Source: JBDTRY01 sp039931435 (GTDB taxonomy: Bacteria; Acidobacteriota; Thermoanaerobaculia; Gp7-AA8). Taken from it: a stretch of 22,361 nucleotides of DNA. Positions 1-6,694 of this stretch are shown here, piece by piece. Positions within the stretch are counted from its first letter, which is position 1, and each line of letters opens with the position of its first letter. Location of the stretch: contig JBDTRY010000040.1 in NCBI GenBank assembly GCA_039931435.1, positions 1-22,361 of the forward strand, given 5' to 3'. The notes beneath the pieces are model-generated. The model did not search any database and had not been told where the DNA came from. It was given only the letters and a program-made list of their open reading frames with translations. A program made the position numbers and the translations under genes.

Positions 1-2
1 GC

Positions 3-101
3 CAGGGGATCAAGCGAGTGGACATCGCCGCGTTTTACGAAGAGCAGGACTACCGTCCGAAACTCTTCGAGGTCATGGGCCTGCCGATGTTCCTGCACTG
101 A
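3..101 (+). CDS. 3' end of an unrecognised gene (partial)
   Basis: An open frame enters from the left edge and stops at TGA 99-101. The visible 32 residues end in FEVMGLPMFLH. Almost every third codon position is G or C, as in the genes around it, which supports this frame over the other two. I do not recognise the family from so short a tail. A small hairpin (CCGAATTC at 130-137 against GAATT-A-CGG at 145-153) lies about 30 bases downstream and could help end transcription, but no T run follows it. Confidence 0.6.
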   Translation, partial: QGIKRVDIAAFYEEQDYRPKLFEVMGLPMFLH

Positions 102-170
102 TCGAGCGGTGTCGCAGAGCAAAAATAGCCCGAATTCCAGGCTTGAATTACGGCGCCAGGGCGGGCGGCC

Positions 171-239
171 CCCTTCTCCCCGCCCGCGTCGCTGCCACGA
201 GGGACGGACACTTCGGGGAGAAGGGTCGGGGATGAGGGG
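171..239 (-). repeat. REP-like palindromic repeat, copy 1
   Basis: A perfect 12-base stem is formed by CCCTTCTCCCCG (171-182) and CGGGGAGAAGGG (214-225), with a 31-base loop. It is followed by GGGGATGAGGGG (228-239). The same parts in the same order, reverse-complemented, occur at 399-468. The loops share GAAG next to the stem and CGTGGC in the middle. This looks like a dispersed intergenic repeat of the REP/REPIN kind. Confidence 0.75.
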
Positions 240-398
240 CAACCAGGATTCCCACGCGGCTTCACCGCAACTCAACACCGCCGCCCCTCCTCGCACGCGC
301 GCGACCTTCTCCGCACTGTCTCGGGTTCTCCCCGGCGCTCCGCGACGCTGCATTCGCATGGCCTGAAGCGTACTCGGGGGCAGCAGATCTTTTCGATG

Positions 399-468
399 CC
401 CCTCATCCCCAGCCCTTCTCCCCGAAGACGATCCCACCACGTGGCGACAGTCCTGGCGGGGAGAAGGG
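399..468 (+). repeat. REP-like palindromic repeat, copy 2
   Basis: CCCCTCATCCCC (399-410) precedes a perfect stem of CCCTTCTCCCCG (413-424) and CGGGGAGAAGGG (457-468) with a 32-base loop. The element is the mirror copy of 171-239, so the pair can also fold on itself across the 159 bases between them. It sits just beyond the stop of the diacylglycerol-kinase-like gene and could act as its terminator or 3' stabiliser. Confidence 0.75.
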
Positions 469-481
469 AGACGTCCCACGC

Positions 482-1345
482 TCACGGCGCAACGACCTTC
501 AATCGTTGTTCCGCAATGGTGATGCTCACCGGGCTGCTCGTCAGCCGTTCGCCGTCGGCGTACACATCCAGCGGCTCGTCCGAATCGATTTCGAAGCTCC
601 GGCCGCGAAGCATCTCCACGTAATCCCGTTTCACGTGGGCCCCCGAGTAGGCCAGAGGAAGTGTGCGCAATAGATCCCAGCGCGTACATCTGCGCACGAT
701 GCAGAGATCGAGCAGACCGTCGTCGAGCTCCGCGCCGGGTGCGATGACGATTCCGCCGCCGTAACGCATCGAGTTTCCGACGACCGTGAACATCATCTCT
801 TCGTCTCGCCGCTGCCCGTCAATCGTGATCACCGCCCTGTGTGGTCGAAAGCGCGGCAGCACTTTGAGAATCGCGTAAAGATAAACGAACGAACCGCGAA
901 AAAGCCGCACTTCATTTGCGTGTCGGGCAACTTCCGAATCGAACCCCACCCCGGCCACGCCGAGGTAGCGAACACCGTTTGCCAGGGCGACGTCGATTTC
1001 GCGAATATGGTCACGGATGAGAACCTCGCACGCTGGCTCGACATCGCGCGGGATCCCCAGCGCCTGGGCGAAGTCGTCTCCGGAGCCCATGGGAATGATT
1101 CCGATCCTGGACCGAACAAGGTCCAGCTCACGCAGTACCAGATTCAGCGTTCCATCTCCGCCGCAGACAACGAGGCGATCGACGCCATCGTCTGCGGCCT
1201 CGCGTCCCAGCTGAACGAGATGCCCGGGACTGTCGCTGACCCTGAGCTCGACCGCCGCTCCTCCCTCCTCCAGGCGCCGCATGGCGCGAAGAATCCGTCG
1301 CCCGGCCCGGCCATGCCCGGCAGTGGGATTGCACAACAATCGCAT
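482..1345 (-). CDS. Diacylglycerol/lipid kinase family protein (YegS/DagK-like)
   Basis: The 287-residue protein is a typical length for single-domain lipid kinases, which phosphorylate diacylglycerol or related lipids at the membrane with ATP. It opens with the nucleotide-binding segment NPTAGHGRAGR (7-17), then has GGDGT (62-66) and PMGSGDDFAQALGIP (85-99), where most relatives read GTGNDFA; the N-to-D change is a minor oddity. A C-terminal beta-rich half ends in DVYADGERL, as in the family. I chose the ATG at 1345 because the conserved fold begins there; the longer open frame upstream runs into the neighbouring protease gene. The Shine-Dalgarno is weak. The gene is divergent from the HtrA gene, with 78 bases between. 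The lipid substrate cannot be told from sequence. Confidence 0.9.
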   Translation of the reverse strand: MRLLCNPTAGHGRAGRRILRAMRRLEEGGAAVELRVSDSPGHLVQLGREAADDGVDRLVVCGGDGTLNLVLRELDLVRSRIGIIPMGSGDDFAQALGIPRDVEPACEVLIRDHIREIDVALANGVRYLGVAGVGFDSEVARHANEVRLFRGSFVYLYAILKVLPRFRPHRAVITIDGQRRDEEMMFTVVGNSMRYGGGIVIAPGAELDDGLLDLCIVRRCTRWDLLRTLPLAYSGAHVKRDYVEMLRGRSFEIDSDEPLDVYADGERLTSSPVSITIAEQRLKVVAP

Positions 1346-1410
1346 CTTCACGCGCCAGAGTTTGGCATATGTTGACGCTGGCGGCCGAAGGGCACTGCGT
1401 AGAATTTTTC

Positions 1411-1420
1411 GGAGGAGGAG
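1411..1420 (+). promoter_or_regulatory. Strong Shine-Dalgarno that sets the protease start
   Basis: GGAGGAGGAG lies directly before TTGATG. It is too close to serve the TTG at 1421 but sits about 4-8 bases before the ATG at 1424, so the ATG is the better start. A TAGAAT at 1400-1405 resembles a -10 box, but no -35 box stands at the right distance. Confidence 0.7.
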
Positions 1421-1423
1421 TTG

Positions 1424-2818
1424 ATGACTGGTTTCCATGGACTGATTCGGAGGAGATTCATCCTCCAGGCGCTGCTCATCCTTCTGACGGCAACGATGGC
1501 CTGCAATCAGACAGCCGCTCCGCCCGCCAGTCAGGCTCCTCCATCCTCCCGGGGCTCCAGCAAGGGCACGATTCCTCCCAGCGTAAGCACCAACCGGCGA
1601 ACTCCGGTCGTCCTGGCGGTTCACAACGTCCTGCCTTCCGTGGTCAACATTCAGACCGAGGCGACGATGAAGCGGCAGTCTGCCGATCCGTTCTTCGGGT
1701 TCTTCGGACCTCAGGAGTATCAGACGCAGGCGCTCGGCTCGGGCTTCGTCTGGTCCAGTGACGGAATCATCGTCACCAACGCGCACGTCATCGAAGGGGC
1801 ATCACGCATCACGGTGAATCTCCAGGACGGATCGCAGCTACCGGCGCAGGTGATCGGCGTTGACGCCGACAGCGATCTCGCCGTTCTGCGCGTGAAAGCA
1901 CAGAACCTGACCGCCTCACCAGTCGGCTCCTCGGCGGACCTGCTCATCGGCGAGCCGGTCATCGCCGTAGGAAATCCGTTCGGACTCTCTGGAACGGTGA
2001 CAACCGGCGTTGTCTCCGCGCTGGGCAGGTCCGTGCCTTCCAAGGAGCAGGGCCGCACCTTCACCGATTTCATCCAGACGGATGCTTCGATCAACCCGGG
2101 AAATTCAGGTGGACCGCTTCTGAACATCGACGGCAGGGTCATCGGCATCAACACGGCCATCTTCGCCAACGCTCAGGGAATCGGGTTTGCCATTCCCGTT
2201 GATCGCGCCCGCAAGATCATCACCGATCTCCTGCGCTTCGGCGCGGTGCATCAGTCGTGGATCGGGGCGGCTACCTCCACACTCACACCAGAAGAAGCTC
2301 GCCGACAGGGAATCCGGGCATCACGGGGCGCGCTGGTGACGCGGATCTTCTCAGGCTCGCCGGCTCAGCGTTCCGGACTGCAACCTGGTGATGTCATCGT
2401 CTCCATCGGAGGCTCGCCGGTCGAATCGCGTGAAGCGATGGGTACGTATCTCAGCACTGCCAGCGCCGGACAGCCGTTGCAACTGGGAGTGATCCGCGGC
2501 GGAGGCCGGCAGAATCTGACCCTTGTACCCACAGAACCGACCAGCAACCAGGGATTACGCATTCTTTCCGACATCAGCGGAATCACGGTTGCCGGGAGCC
2601 GGGGCAGAATCGTCGTCTCCGACGTGGCGCGCGGCTCACGGGCCGCGGACATCGGCATTGAACCGGGCGATCTCATTGTCGGAGTAGATGGTGTGGAGGT
2701 CTCATCCACGGATGACCTGAACACGCAGATCGTTCGTGCCGCCGATCGATCATCCGTGGTTCTGTACATTGCCCGCGGCCAGTACATCTACACGCTGACG
2801 TTTCCGATGGGGACGTAG
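1424..2818 (+). CDS. HtrA/DegP-type serine protease with two PDZ domains
   Basis: The 464-residue envelope protease degrades or refolds damaged exported proteins. The N-terminus has RR at 9-10 and a hydrophobic stretch (12-26) ending in TMAC; Cys27 may be lipidated, although Thr at -3 is a poor lipobox residue, so an ordinary signal or anchor is possible. The trypsin-like domain carries the full triad: His121 (TNAHV), Asp151 (DSDLAVL) and Ser228 (GNSGGP). Two PDZ domains follow, at about 285-370 and 385-464, each with a GLQPGD or GIEPGD turn. A low-complexity Pro/Ser linker (31-60) separates membrane and enzyme. It is divergent from the lipid kinase gene. The double PDZ arrangement is that of DegP/DegQ rather than the one-PDZ DegS. 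Confidence 0.95.
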   Translation: MTGFHGLIRRRFILQALLILLTATMACNQTAAPPASQAPPSSRGSSKGTIPPSVSTNRRTPVVLAVHNVLPSVVNIQTEATMKRQSADPFFGFFGPQEYQTQALGSGFVWSSDGIIVTNAHVIEGASRITVNLQDGSQLPAQVIGVDADSDLAVLRVKAQNLTASPVGSSADLLIGEPVIAVGNPFGLSGTVTTGVVSALGRSVPSKEQGRTFTDFIQTDASINPGNSGGPLLNIDGRVIGINTAIFANAQGIGFAIPVDRARKIITDLLRFGAVHQSWIGAATSTLTPEEARRQGIRASRGALVTRIFSGSPAQRSGLQPGDVIVSIGGSPVESREAMGTYLSTASAGQPLQLGVIRGGGRQNLTLVPTEPTSNQGLRILSDISGITVAGSRGRIVVSDVARGSRAADIGIEPGDLIVGVDGVEVSSTDDLNTQIVRAADRSSVVLYIARGQYIYTLTFPMGT

Positions 2819-2850
2819 GCGCCGATTCGCCCACACGAATACCACGGCGT

Positions 2851-2963
2851 GTCATCCTGAAGCGTCGAGCGAAGGATCTCTTCCACCTTCCCTGTTGCCA
2901 TCCCCGATGGGGCACGATTCTCGTTGAAGAGATCCTTCGGTCGCTGCGCTCCGTCAGGATGAC
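2851..2963. repeat. Long inverted repeat of a dispersed intergenic family
   Basis: The left arm starts GTCATCCTGA (2851) and runs to GATCTCTTC (2883). The right arm starts GAAGAGATC (2926) and ends TCAGGATGAC (2963). The outer 10 bases and the inner GAAGGATCTCTTC/GAAGAGATCCTTC blocks match perfectly, while the stretch between them (AGCGTCGAGC against GGTCGCTGCGCTCCG) is looser. The 42-base loop holds a second small hairpin, CCCCGATGGGG (2902-2912). 'GTCATCCTGA...GAAGGATCT' sequences are common between genes in Acidobacteria; that is background knowledge, not something this window alone shows. It could end transcription of the protease gene. Confidence 0.8.
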
Positions 2964-2996
2964 AAGCTCCCCATACCCCGCAAGACCCGGCGCAGG

Positions 2997-3023
2997 TTGA
3001 CGGTATGAACGGGGCTCTATAGC
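2997..3023 (+). promoter_or_regulatory. Possible sigma-70-like promoter of the kinase gene
   Basis: TTGACG (2997-3002) and TATAGC (3018-3023) lie 15 bases apart, shorter than the usual 17. Transcription would start near 3030, leaving a leader of only about 8 bases before the TTG start at 3038. The spacing makes this a tentative call. Confidence 0.3.
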
Positions 3024-3037
3024 ATGCCCGGCGAGAG

Positions 3038-5260
3038 TTGACTACGGAAGACCCCTCACTGATCGGCCAACTGGTTTCTCACTACCGCGTTACGAACAAA
3101 CTCGGCGCTGGTGGGATGGGTGTGGTCTATGAGGCGGAAGATACGAGCCTCGAGCGCAAGGTCGCCGTCAAGTTTCTTCCCGAGGATCTGGCCAAAGACG
3201 GGTCGTCGCTTCAACGTTTTCAGCGCGAAGCGCGCGCGGCCTCGGCGCTGAACCATCCCGGGATCTGCACCATCTTCTCCATCGAGCAGCAGGACCATCG
3301 GCACTTCATTGTCATGGAACTGCTCGAGGGAGAGACGCTTACCGAGGTAATCCGCCGCGGAGCGTTCAAGTTGAATGTTCTGCTGGAGATCGGAATTCAA
3401 CTGGCCGATGCCCTGGAGTCCGCACACTCCAAGGGAATCGTGCATCGCGATCTGAAACCGGCGAACATCTTCGTCAACTCTCGCGGCCAGGCCAAGATTC
3501 TGGACTTCGGCCTCGCCAAGATCGAGCGCAACAATTCTGACAATGAGGGACCGGGGATGGCCACAGCGGTCCGCCCCGAGGAGCTGACCAAGGCCGGCTC
3601 GACGATCGGGACGGTCTCCTACATGTCGCCCGAACAGGCCCGCGGCCTGCCCACGGATGCGCGCACGGACATCTTCTCCCTCGGCACAGTGCTCTATCAG
3701 ATGGCTACCGGCGTCCTCCCCTTCCAGGGACAAACGTCCGCCGTCATTTTCGAGGCTCTCCTCACCCGCGATCCCGCGCCGGTCAGTCAGATCAACCCCG
3801 CACTTCCGCCGGAATTCGGCCGGATCGTCGGGAAGGCACTGGAAAAAGATCGTGGCATGCGCTACCAGACCGCCACCGACCTGAAAACCGATCTGATGCG
3901 GCTTACGCGGGACGTGGAATCCGGAATTCGTAAAGCCGTGGAGAACAGCGATGTTCAGCGTCACGCGGAGCAATCCGTTGCCGTCCTCTACCTCGAGAAT
4001 CTGAGCGGCGTGAAAGAGGACGAATACTTTCGCGACGGCGTCACCGAAGACATCATCACCGAGCTGACGAAGATCAGGAACCTGAAGATCTTTTCGCGCG
4101 CCACCGTTCTTTCCTACCGGGACAAACAGGCCACGCCCGATCAGGTCGGAAAGCAGCTGGGAGCGGCGTACGTGCTGACGGGCAGTCTGAGGCGCGCTGG
4201 GAATCGTCTGCGCATCAATGCCCAGCTCGTCGACACCAGCACCGACTTCCCTCTCTGGTCGGAACGCTACGACCGGGAGATGAAGGATGTCTTCGAGCTT
4301 CAGGACGAGATCGCCCGCAAGATTGCCGAGGCTTTGCGCGTCACGCTCAGTCCGCAGGAGAACGAAGCGCTGGCTGAAAAGCCAACGCAGGACCTTCAGG
4401 CCTACGACCTCTATCTCAGAGGAAAGAGCTACGCGCGGCGGCTTACGCGGCAGGATCTGGACTTCGCCCTGCAGATGTTCGAGAACGCGGTCTCGCTGGA
4501 CTCGAACTTTGCCCTGGCCCACGCGGCCATCGCCAATGCCTGCGCCCAGTATCACTATCACTACGAGCGTGATCCGCAGTGGATCAAGCGGGCCGTCACC
4601 GCCAGCCAGCGCGCCAGTGCCATCAGCAAATACGCTCCGGAAGTGCTCGTGGCCGAGGGCTGGATCCTGTACGCGGAAGAGAAATTCGATGAGGCCAGCG
4701 TCCGCGTTCGCGATGCCATCGAGCGAAAGCCCGACTGCGAAGGCGCCTATTACCTGCTCGGGCGTACCCTCTTCGCCGCGGGACACTATCAGGCGGTCAT
4801 CGATCTGGCCGAGGCTGCCACCGCTGCCTCGGGCGAGGACTACAACTTCACCGTTCCAATCAGTAATGCCCTGGGAGCTCTCGGAAAAACCGAGGCCCTT
4901 CGGAACGCCATGCTCCAGAGAATCCAGTTGATCGAGGCGCACATCAGGAAGGTCCCGGAGGATGCACGCGCGCGCACGCTGGTCGCCGCCGACTACGCAG
5001 CGCTCGGACGGGCCGAGGACGCCATGCGTGAAGCCAATCTGGCCATGGCCCTCCGGCCCAACGAAGCCACGGTGCTTTACAACGTGGCCTGCGTCTTCTG
5101 TGCACTGAACAAACTCGACGACGCCATGGATGCGTTGAAGAAGGCCTGGGATGCGGGGTTCAAGGATCCGAGCTGGGCACGCCGCGATCCCGATCTGGAA
5201 CGGCTGCACAGTAACCCGGACTTCGACAAGCTTTACCCGCCCCTGACGAGCCGTCCCTAG
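3038..5260 (+). CDS. Ser/Thr protein kinase with TolB/FlgO-like region and TPR repeats
   Basis: The 740-residue protein starts with a complete bacterial Hanks-type kinase (about 16-290): glycine loop LGAGGMGVV (22-30), catalytic Lys45, HRDLKPAN (136-143, Asp138), DFG (156-158) and YMSPEQ in the activation segment. Residues 315-435 (SVAVLYLENLSG...LQDEIA) match the TolB-like/FlgO region often found in TPR regulators of Acidobacteria and adenylate-cyclase proteins. TPR-type helices fill 450-735. I see no membrane segment, so it should act in the cytoplasm. The TTG at 3038 is the only start between the upstream in-frame stop (3020-3022) and the domain, and relatives begin in the same way. The kinase region keeps all catalytic residues and so should be active; its partners are unknown. 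Confidence 0.93.
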   Translation: MTTEDPSLIGQLVSHYRVTNKLGAGGMGVVYEAEDTSLERKVAVKFLPEDLAKDGSSLQRFQREARAASALNHPGICTIFSIEQQDHRHFIVMELLEGETLTEVIRRGAFKLNVLLEIGIQLADALESAHSKGIVHRDLKPANIFVNSRGQAKILDFGLAKIERNNSDNEGPGMATAVRPEELTKAGSTIGTVSYMSPEQARGLPTDARTDIFSLGTVLYQMATGVLPFQGQTSAVIFEALLTRDPAPVSQINPALPPEFGRIVGKALEKDRGMRYQTATDLKTDLMRLTRDVESGIRKAVENSDVQRHAEQSVAVLYLENLSGVKEDEYFRDGVTEDIITELTKIRNLKIFSRATVLSYRDKQATPDQVGKQLGAAYVLTGSLRRAGNRLRINAQLVDTSTDFPLWSERYDREMKDVFELQDEIARKIAEALRVTLSPQENEALAEKPTQDLQAYDLYLRGKSYARRLTRQDLDFALQMFENAVSLDSNFALAHAAIANACAQYHYHYERDPQWIKRAVTASQRASAISKYAPEVLVAEGWILYAEEKFDEASVRVRDAIERKPDCEGAYYLLGRTLFAAGHYQAVIDLAEAATAASGEDYNFTVPISNALGALGKTEALRNAMLQRIQLIEAHIRKVPEDARARTLVAADYAALGRAEDAMREANLAMALRPNEATVLYNVACVFCALNKLDDAMDALKKAWDAGFKDPSWARRDPDLERLHSNPDFDKLYPPLTSRP

Positions 5261-5320
5261 CCGGCCTCGGATGGAGCGGAGAGGGCTGCTCGGACGCCGG
5301 CTGTCTCTTCCCGACCCGGT

Positions 5321-5336
5321 GGCCCTTTCACGGGCC
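5321..5336 (+). terminator. Weak hairpin after the kinase gene
   Basis: GGCCC (5321-5325) and GGGCC (5332-5336) form a five-base stem with a six-base loop about 60 bases after the kinase stop. Only scattered Ts follow, so terminator function is uncertain. Confidence 0.25.
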
Positions 5337-5422
5337 GGAATCCTTGCTTGTTTCGCTCAGCGGGATGGCCTGAGCCCCTTGACGGTTATTTAGCGATAAG
5401 ATCAACCACTAAGGAATCTTCT

Positions 5423-6238
5423 ATGAGACACATCTCTGTCTTCATCACTCTGCTTCTGATTCCAACCTTGCTCTTCGCCACCCACCCTGTCCTTGCTCCT
5501 CCTCCCGGTGAGAAGATGCTCATCCCTGTGGCCCTGGAAAATAGTCCGGGTGCGTTCGGCGCACTCTGGTCCAGCGATTTCTGGATCCGAAACGACGGCG
5601 ATCAGTCCGTCGACGTCATTCAGAACGTCTGCTACCTTCTGGCGAACCCGATCGGTTGCACGATTCCAGCGAAGACGAACGTCCATCGATCAGCTCTGCC
5701 AATCGATTCTGCCAGCAAGGTACCGGCGGCGCTGATCTACGTCAGCGCGGAGGGGGCAAAGGACGTTCTGTTCTCGCTTCGCGTCCGGAACGTCAATCGT
5801 GCCTCGCTGGCAGGAGGAACGGAGCTGCCCGTCGTTCGCGAGAACGAATTTCACACCACGCCGATCCTCTTCATCAACGTCCCCATGGAATCGAATTTTC
5901 GCCCGATGCTCCGAATCTATGACGTCGACGCCCACGAGCTCGCCGAGTTCCGGATTACGGTGATGCCGTTTTCGGATGGACCGGTGCCGGACGTCGCCGA
6001 CCAGCGGATCGTGCGCATCGAGCGCTCGCACTTTGATGACTCGCCCTTCGTTCCCGGCTACGCGCAGATTTCCGATCTGCTGCCGCTTTCCGAACGGGTC
6101 TCCATTCTGGTCGAGCCGCTCACGCCCGGGCTGCGCTTCTGGTCGTTCGTCAGCGTCACGAACAATGAATCACAGGAGATCACAACGATCGTGCCACCAG
6201 GCCGCGAGTCGAAGGGTCTCGCTTCAGAAAAGCGGTAA
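5423..6238 (+). CDS. Secreted protein of unknown function
   Basis: The 271-residue protein begins with a clear signal peptide: MRH, then hydrophobic residues to about 19, with likely cleavage between 19 and 25. The mature part starts with LIPVALENSPGAFGALWSSD and FWIRNDG, a pattern I associate with secreted beta-rich proteins of Acidobacteria whose N-terminal region resembles an immunoglobulin-like sandwich. Two cysteines (70 and 79) are close enough to form a disulphide. No catalytic motif is visible. I chose the ATG at 5423 because AAGGAA (5411-5416) lies six bases before it; an in-frame ATG at 5348 would bury the signal peptide behind 25 polar residues. The last 15 bases overlap the end of the SprT-like gene on the other strand. 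Confidence 0.8.
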   Translation: MRHISVFITLLLIPTLLFATHPVLAPPPGEKMLIPVALENSPGAFGALWSSDFWIRNDGDQSVDVIQNVCYLLANPIGCTIPAKTNVHRSALPIDSASKVPAALIYVSAEGAKDVLFSLRVRNVNRASLAGGTELPVVRENEFHTTPILFINVPMESNFRPMLRIYDVDAHELAEFRITVMPFSDGPVPDVADQRIVRIERSHFDDSPFVPGYAQISDLLPLSERVSILVEPLTPGLRFWSFVSVTNNESQEITTIVPPGRESKGLASEKR

Positions 6239-6685
6239 CTGCGCCGCCGGAGCGACCTTGCCGCCAGGTATGACCTTCAAGGTCAGCGGAGATCTTCGCC
6301 GCCCAAGAAGCAGTGGAAGGTTTCTCTTCAGCCACTCCTGAGCCTCGCGATGAAATCGGTAGCGGGCCTCGAACAACTTGAAGCGGCGGTTGTGGCTGGC
6401 CCCGAGAATGTGATGAAGGTACTCGTGGAAAATGATCGACTGAATGAAAAAACGAGGAACGAATCCGGCGTCCAGGGTGGGGTGTACGCGGATCTCCTGG
6501 GAGCGATGGTCGTAGGAGCCGAGACGGATGCTGCGGCGGCGCTTTCTGTTGGGACGAACTCCCCAGCGAATGGGCAGCGGAATCTCGTCAGCGAAGTACT
6601 CGCGGCGCACTTCATTCGCCAGCGAGACGAGGTCATGAACTGACTGTTCTTCCCCACCCGACACAACCACGCTCTGTTCGAACAA
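6224..6685 (-). CDS. SprT-like zinc metalloprotein
   Basis: The 153-residue protein has the metallopeptidase motif HEYLH (87-91) followed by His98 in GASHNRRF, the spacing of the third zinc ligand in SprT/YgjP-like proteins. The strand before it (SYDHRSQEIRVHPTLD) is also typical. The eukaryotic relative Spartan cleaves DNA-protein crosslinks; the bacterial role is not settled. The start is a TTG at 6685: AGGAG (6694-6690) lies four bases before it and includes the last two bases of the M16 stop codon, so translation is probably coupled to the M16 gene. There is no signal peptide, so the protein should be cytoplasmic. The tail is basic and ends in QLPLF. Its 3' end overlaps the secreted-protein gene by 15 bases. 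Confidence 0.85.
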   Translation of the reverse strand: MFEQSVVVSGGEEQSVHDLVSLANEVRREYFADEIPLPIRWGVRPNRKRRRSIRLGSYDHRSQEIRVHPTLDAGFVPRFFIQSIIFHEYLHHILGASHNRRFKLFEARYRFHREAQEWLKRNLPLLLGRRRSPLTLKVIPGGKVAPAAQLPLF

Positions 6686-6689
6686 TCGG

Positions 6690-6694
6690 CTCCT
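6690..6694 (-). promoter_or_regulatory. Shine-Dalgarno overlapping the M16 stop codon
   Basis: On the minus strand TAGGAG holds both the M16 stop (TAG, 6695-6693) and the AGGAG that precedes the TTG start of the SprT-like gene by four bases. The arrangement suggests that ribosomes ending M16 start the next gene. Confidence 0.6.

Larger units (their letters stand above)
102..481. other. 380-base non-coding stretch carrying a REP-like pair
   Basis: No convincing gene lies here. Short open frames exist on both strands, but they run through the hairpin repeats and have no ribosome binding site. The stretch holds a small hairpin at 130-153 and two inverted copies of a hairpin repeat at 171-239 and 399-468, which are listed separately. 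The 159 bases between the copies (240-398) are very GC-rich and show no feature I can name. Confidence 0.6.

Noticed and set aside
109..366. 85-codon frame through the first REP-like repeat
   Set aside because: It is translated from repeat sequence, is Arg/Pro-rich and has no ribosome binding site.
1346..1786. N-terminal extension of the lipid kinase frame
   Set aside because: It would overlap the HtrA gene for over 360 bases and encodes no recognisable sequence; the fold starts at 1345.
3056..5209. 717-codon open frame antisense to the kinase gene
   Set aside because: It mirrors the codon bias of the kinase gene, has no domain or ribosome binding site, and the sense frame has full kinase motifs.
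1372..5384. TTGACG motif before three genes (1372, 2997, 5379) as a shared promoter element
   Set aside because: Distances to any -10-like box differ (about 22, 15 and 12 bases), so no common promoter can be supported; the hexamer is common by chance.
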